Assembly (NCBI GenBank): GCA_002724825.1
Contig: PBPU01000109.1
Location: 1 to 5,954 of the forward strand
Length of the DNA: 5,954 bases
Source: Acidimicrobiaceae bacterium
GTDB lineage: Bacteria > Actinomycetota > Acidimicrobiia > Acidimicrobiales > UBA8592
Direction: 5' to 3'
Shown here: positions 5,688 through 5,954 of the stretch, in pieces
Layout: each line of letters begins with the position of its first letter
Position numbering within the stretch: the first letter of the stretch is position 1
Notes under the pieces: model-generated
Told to the model about the DNA's origin: nothing
Database searches by the model: none
What the model saw: the letters and a program-made list of their open reading frames with translations, nothing else
Translations under genes and position numbers: made by a program

Positions 5688-5954
5688 TCACGCTGGTAGC
5701 GCTGCTGATATAACACGATCGATGGCTACTTGCCATTCGTGTGATTCGGGCATAGGTGTTTCCATTGTCCGAAAGATAGTAAATCCGAGGTTAATTGATA
5801 GGGCCAAAGTCACTATGGCTTTTGTATCAATAGAGTTATCGAATAGTCCGTCGCCTTTAGCCTCTTCGATTATTTTTGCTAATCGCATTCCTTGATCTTC
5901 AAACCTGCGTTTTAGCATTTCTGATAATTCTGAATCTCTCCTGCTCGCAACTAC
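5688..5954 (-). CDS. TetR/AcrR family transcriptional regulator, C-terminal fragment (N-terminus outside window)
   Basis: The frame is open from the right edge (VVASRRDSELSEMLKRRFED...) to a TGA at 5690-5688 and shows 88 residues. The pattern fits the ligand-binding half of TetR repressors: a short run of arginine-rich sequence (RRDSELSEMLKRRFEDQ), a helix RLAKIIEEAKGDGLF, the acidic turn DNSIDTKAI, a hydrophobic helix TLALSINLGFTIFRTM, and a final amphipathic helix W-x-x-A-I-D-R-V-I-S-A-A ending near the C-terminus. The N-terminal helix-turn-helix that would confirm the family is beyond base 5954. The ATG at 5918 is internal and not a true start. The next gene, a diiron protein, begins after 13 nt, so this is likely a local regulator of itself and that enzyme; an operator would be expected upstream, outside the window. 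Confidence 0.75.
   Translation of the reverse strand, partial: VVASRRDSELSEMLKRRFEDQGMRLAKIIEEAKGDGLFDNSIDTKAIVTLALSINLGFTIFRTMETPMPESHEWQVAIDRVISAALPA

Noticed and set aside
5539..5895. Plus-strand 118-codon frame opposite the TetR/diiron junction
   Set aside because: It spans two well-supported minus-strand genes and has no domain or ribosome binding site.

Overview
This 5.95-kb window is almost entirely coding. Most genes lie on the minus strand and are housekeeping genes of protein synthesis. The best taxonomic guess is an actinobacterium (Actinomycetota) of moderate to low G+C, possibly an aquatic or marine lineage rather than a classic high-GC soil type. The supports are a tiny basic plus-strand protein resembling mycobacterial ribosomal protein bL37, the rsmI-metG-tatD neighbourhood (these genes also lie close together in mycobacteria), and two major genes without a visible Shine-Dalgarno sequence. 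The placement is inferred from gene content and has not been tested by a search.

Layout from right to left, which is the direction of most transcription. At 5954-5688 is the C-terminal end of a TetR-type repressor, cut by the window edge. After only 13 nt follows a 381-residue ferritin-like diiron protein (5674-4529) with a complete set of six metal ligands, so the two probably form a regulator-enzyme operon. Next comes a non-operonic gap (4528-4223). It hides a 29-codon plus-strand gene (4299-4388) with a good Shine-Dalgarno sequence; this is the bL37-like protein, divergent from ychF and convergent with the diiron gene. Then come the ribosome-associated P-loop NTPase YchF (4222-3146), the 16S rRNA C1402 2'-O-methyltransferase RsmI (3058-2216), methionyl-tRNA synthetase MetG (2172-535), and a TatD-family metal-dependent hydrolase (527-1) whose C-terminus is beyond the window.

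Functionally, bL37-like, YchF, RsmI and MetG all serve the ribosome or translation, and TatD is a frequent metG neighbour. metG and tatD are 7 nt apart and rsmI and metG 43 nt apart, so rsmI-metG-tatD is very probably one transcript, with ychF possibly joined across 87 nt. The TetR/diiron pair is the only accessory-looking module. I see no mobile element, CRISPR array, tRNA, rRNA or phage gene. The points most worth a second look are the short bL37-like gene that length cut-offs would miss, the degenerate KMSKS loop of MetG (KASAS), the TetR/diiron oxygenase-like pair of unknown substrate, and a composite dyad upstream of rsmI.
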